Origin: Rhea pennata
Lineage: Eukaryota > Chordata > Aves > Rheiformes > Rheidae
Assembly: GCF_028389875.1 (NCBI RefSeq)
Contig: NC_084702.1
Span: forward strand, 69,537,582-69,601,581
DNA: 64,000 nucleotides
Reading direction: 5' to 3'
Shown here: positions 63,633-64,000 of the stretch, piece after piece
Layout: every line of letters starts with the position of its first letter
Position numbering within the stretch: the first letter of the stretch is position 1
Translations under genes and position numbers: made by a program
Notes under the pieces: model-generated
What the model was told of the DNA's origin: nothing
What the model saw: the letters and a program-made list of their open reading frames with translations, nothing else
Database searches by the model: none

Positions 63633-64000
63633 GTAAGTACTTGTTTACAGGCTTTGGGTTTTAGCATCTTTATAAATACCTCCTAATTAAAGCAAAAGCA
63701 GCACTCAGCCCTTTTCAGGTCAGAAACACTTGGTTTCATTTATGAAAACTCACTGATGCCCGTGTAATCTCCTTTTTCTTGGTTTGGCAATATTGGTGCT
63801 TCCCCCCTGCCGTGGGTAAAGCAAATATCAGCTAGAATAGACCTATGCACAGTCATCTATGAACAGTTGTCCTGTGTTCAGGACAAGATTTTTTTTGTCT
63901 TCTCCCAGTATTTTTCTTTGGTAAAAAGAGATCTCTGAAAATACAGACACTGTGTATTGCATCTGATGAAATTTTGCTTGAAGATAGTGAGAAATATGGC
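63633..64000 (+). other. NPR3: Start of NPR3 intron 3
   Basis: Begins with GTAAGT directly after a tyrosine codon, the same place where the family's third coding exon ends. The window stops inside this intron. Confidence 0.85.

Noticed and set aside
1-64000. CRISPR arrays, operons, riboswitches, phage or plasmid features
   Set aside because: The DNA is vertebrate nuclear; no such structures were seen and none would be expected.
1-64000. Endogenous retrovirus or LTR element
   Set aside because: No paired terminal repeats, primer-binding site or pol-like frame was recognised on either strand. A solo LTR of an unfamiliar family cannot be excluded by eye.

Overview
This is avian nuclear DNA. 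Intron-rich genes with vertebrate splice sites and CpG-island promoters sit in long AT-rich stretches. The repeats include CR1 LINE 3' ends (the main bird retroposon), a tRNA-Ile-like SINE with a CR1-type tail, and a MIR-like relic. The SINE resembles the TguSINE1 type known from passerines, so a songbird-type genome is likely but not proven. The two genes found, TARS1 and NPR3, lie on human 5p13, a region that corresponds to the avian Z chromosome; the Z placement is inference from known synteny.

Layout. 1-20,400: no gene recognised; contains a MIR-like SINE, a degenerate CR1-like relic with striking palindromes, microsatellites and homopolymer runs. 20,420-35,867 (minus strand): a complete 19-coding-exon TARS1 gene for cytoplasmic threonyl-tRNA synthetase; the exons sum to 2136 bp (711 aa plus stop). 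35,560-36,110: its CpG island, with tandem GC boxes and an ATF4-type element. 36,110-51,250: intergenic, with CR1 pieces, the SINE and a 60-bp tandem duplication. 51,290-53,480: CpG-rich DNA ending in the promoter and first exon of NPR3. 52,692 to the right edge (plus strand): the first three coding exons of NPR3, the natriuretic peptide clearance receptor; its remaining exons are outside the window.

TARS1 and NPR3 are transcribed divergently, about 16.8 kb apart from start codon to start codon. They have unrelated jobs (translation and hormone clearance), and nothing suggests a shared promoter. TARS1 carries a plausible amino-acid-stress control site. NPR3 has a TATA-like box, a GGGCC repeat, a minimal upstream ORF and an odd A/T tract in its probable 5' leader. 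I found no CRISPR array, functional tRNA gene, intact transposon or undescribed multi-gene system. The most interesting signals are regulatory and structural.
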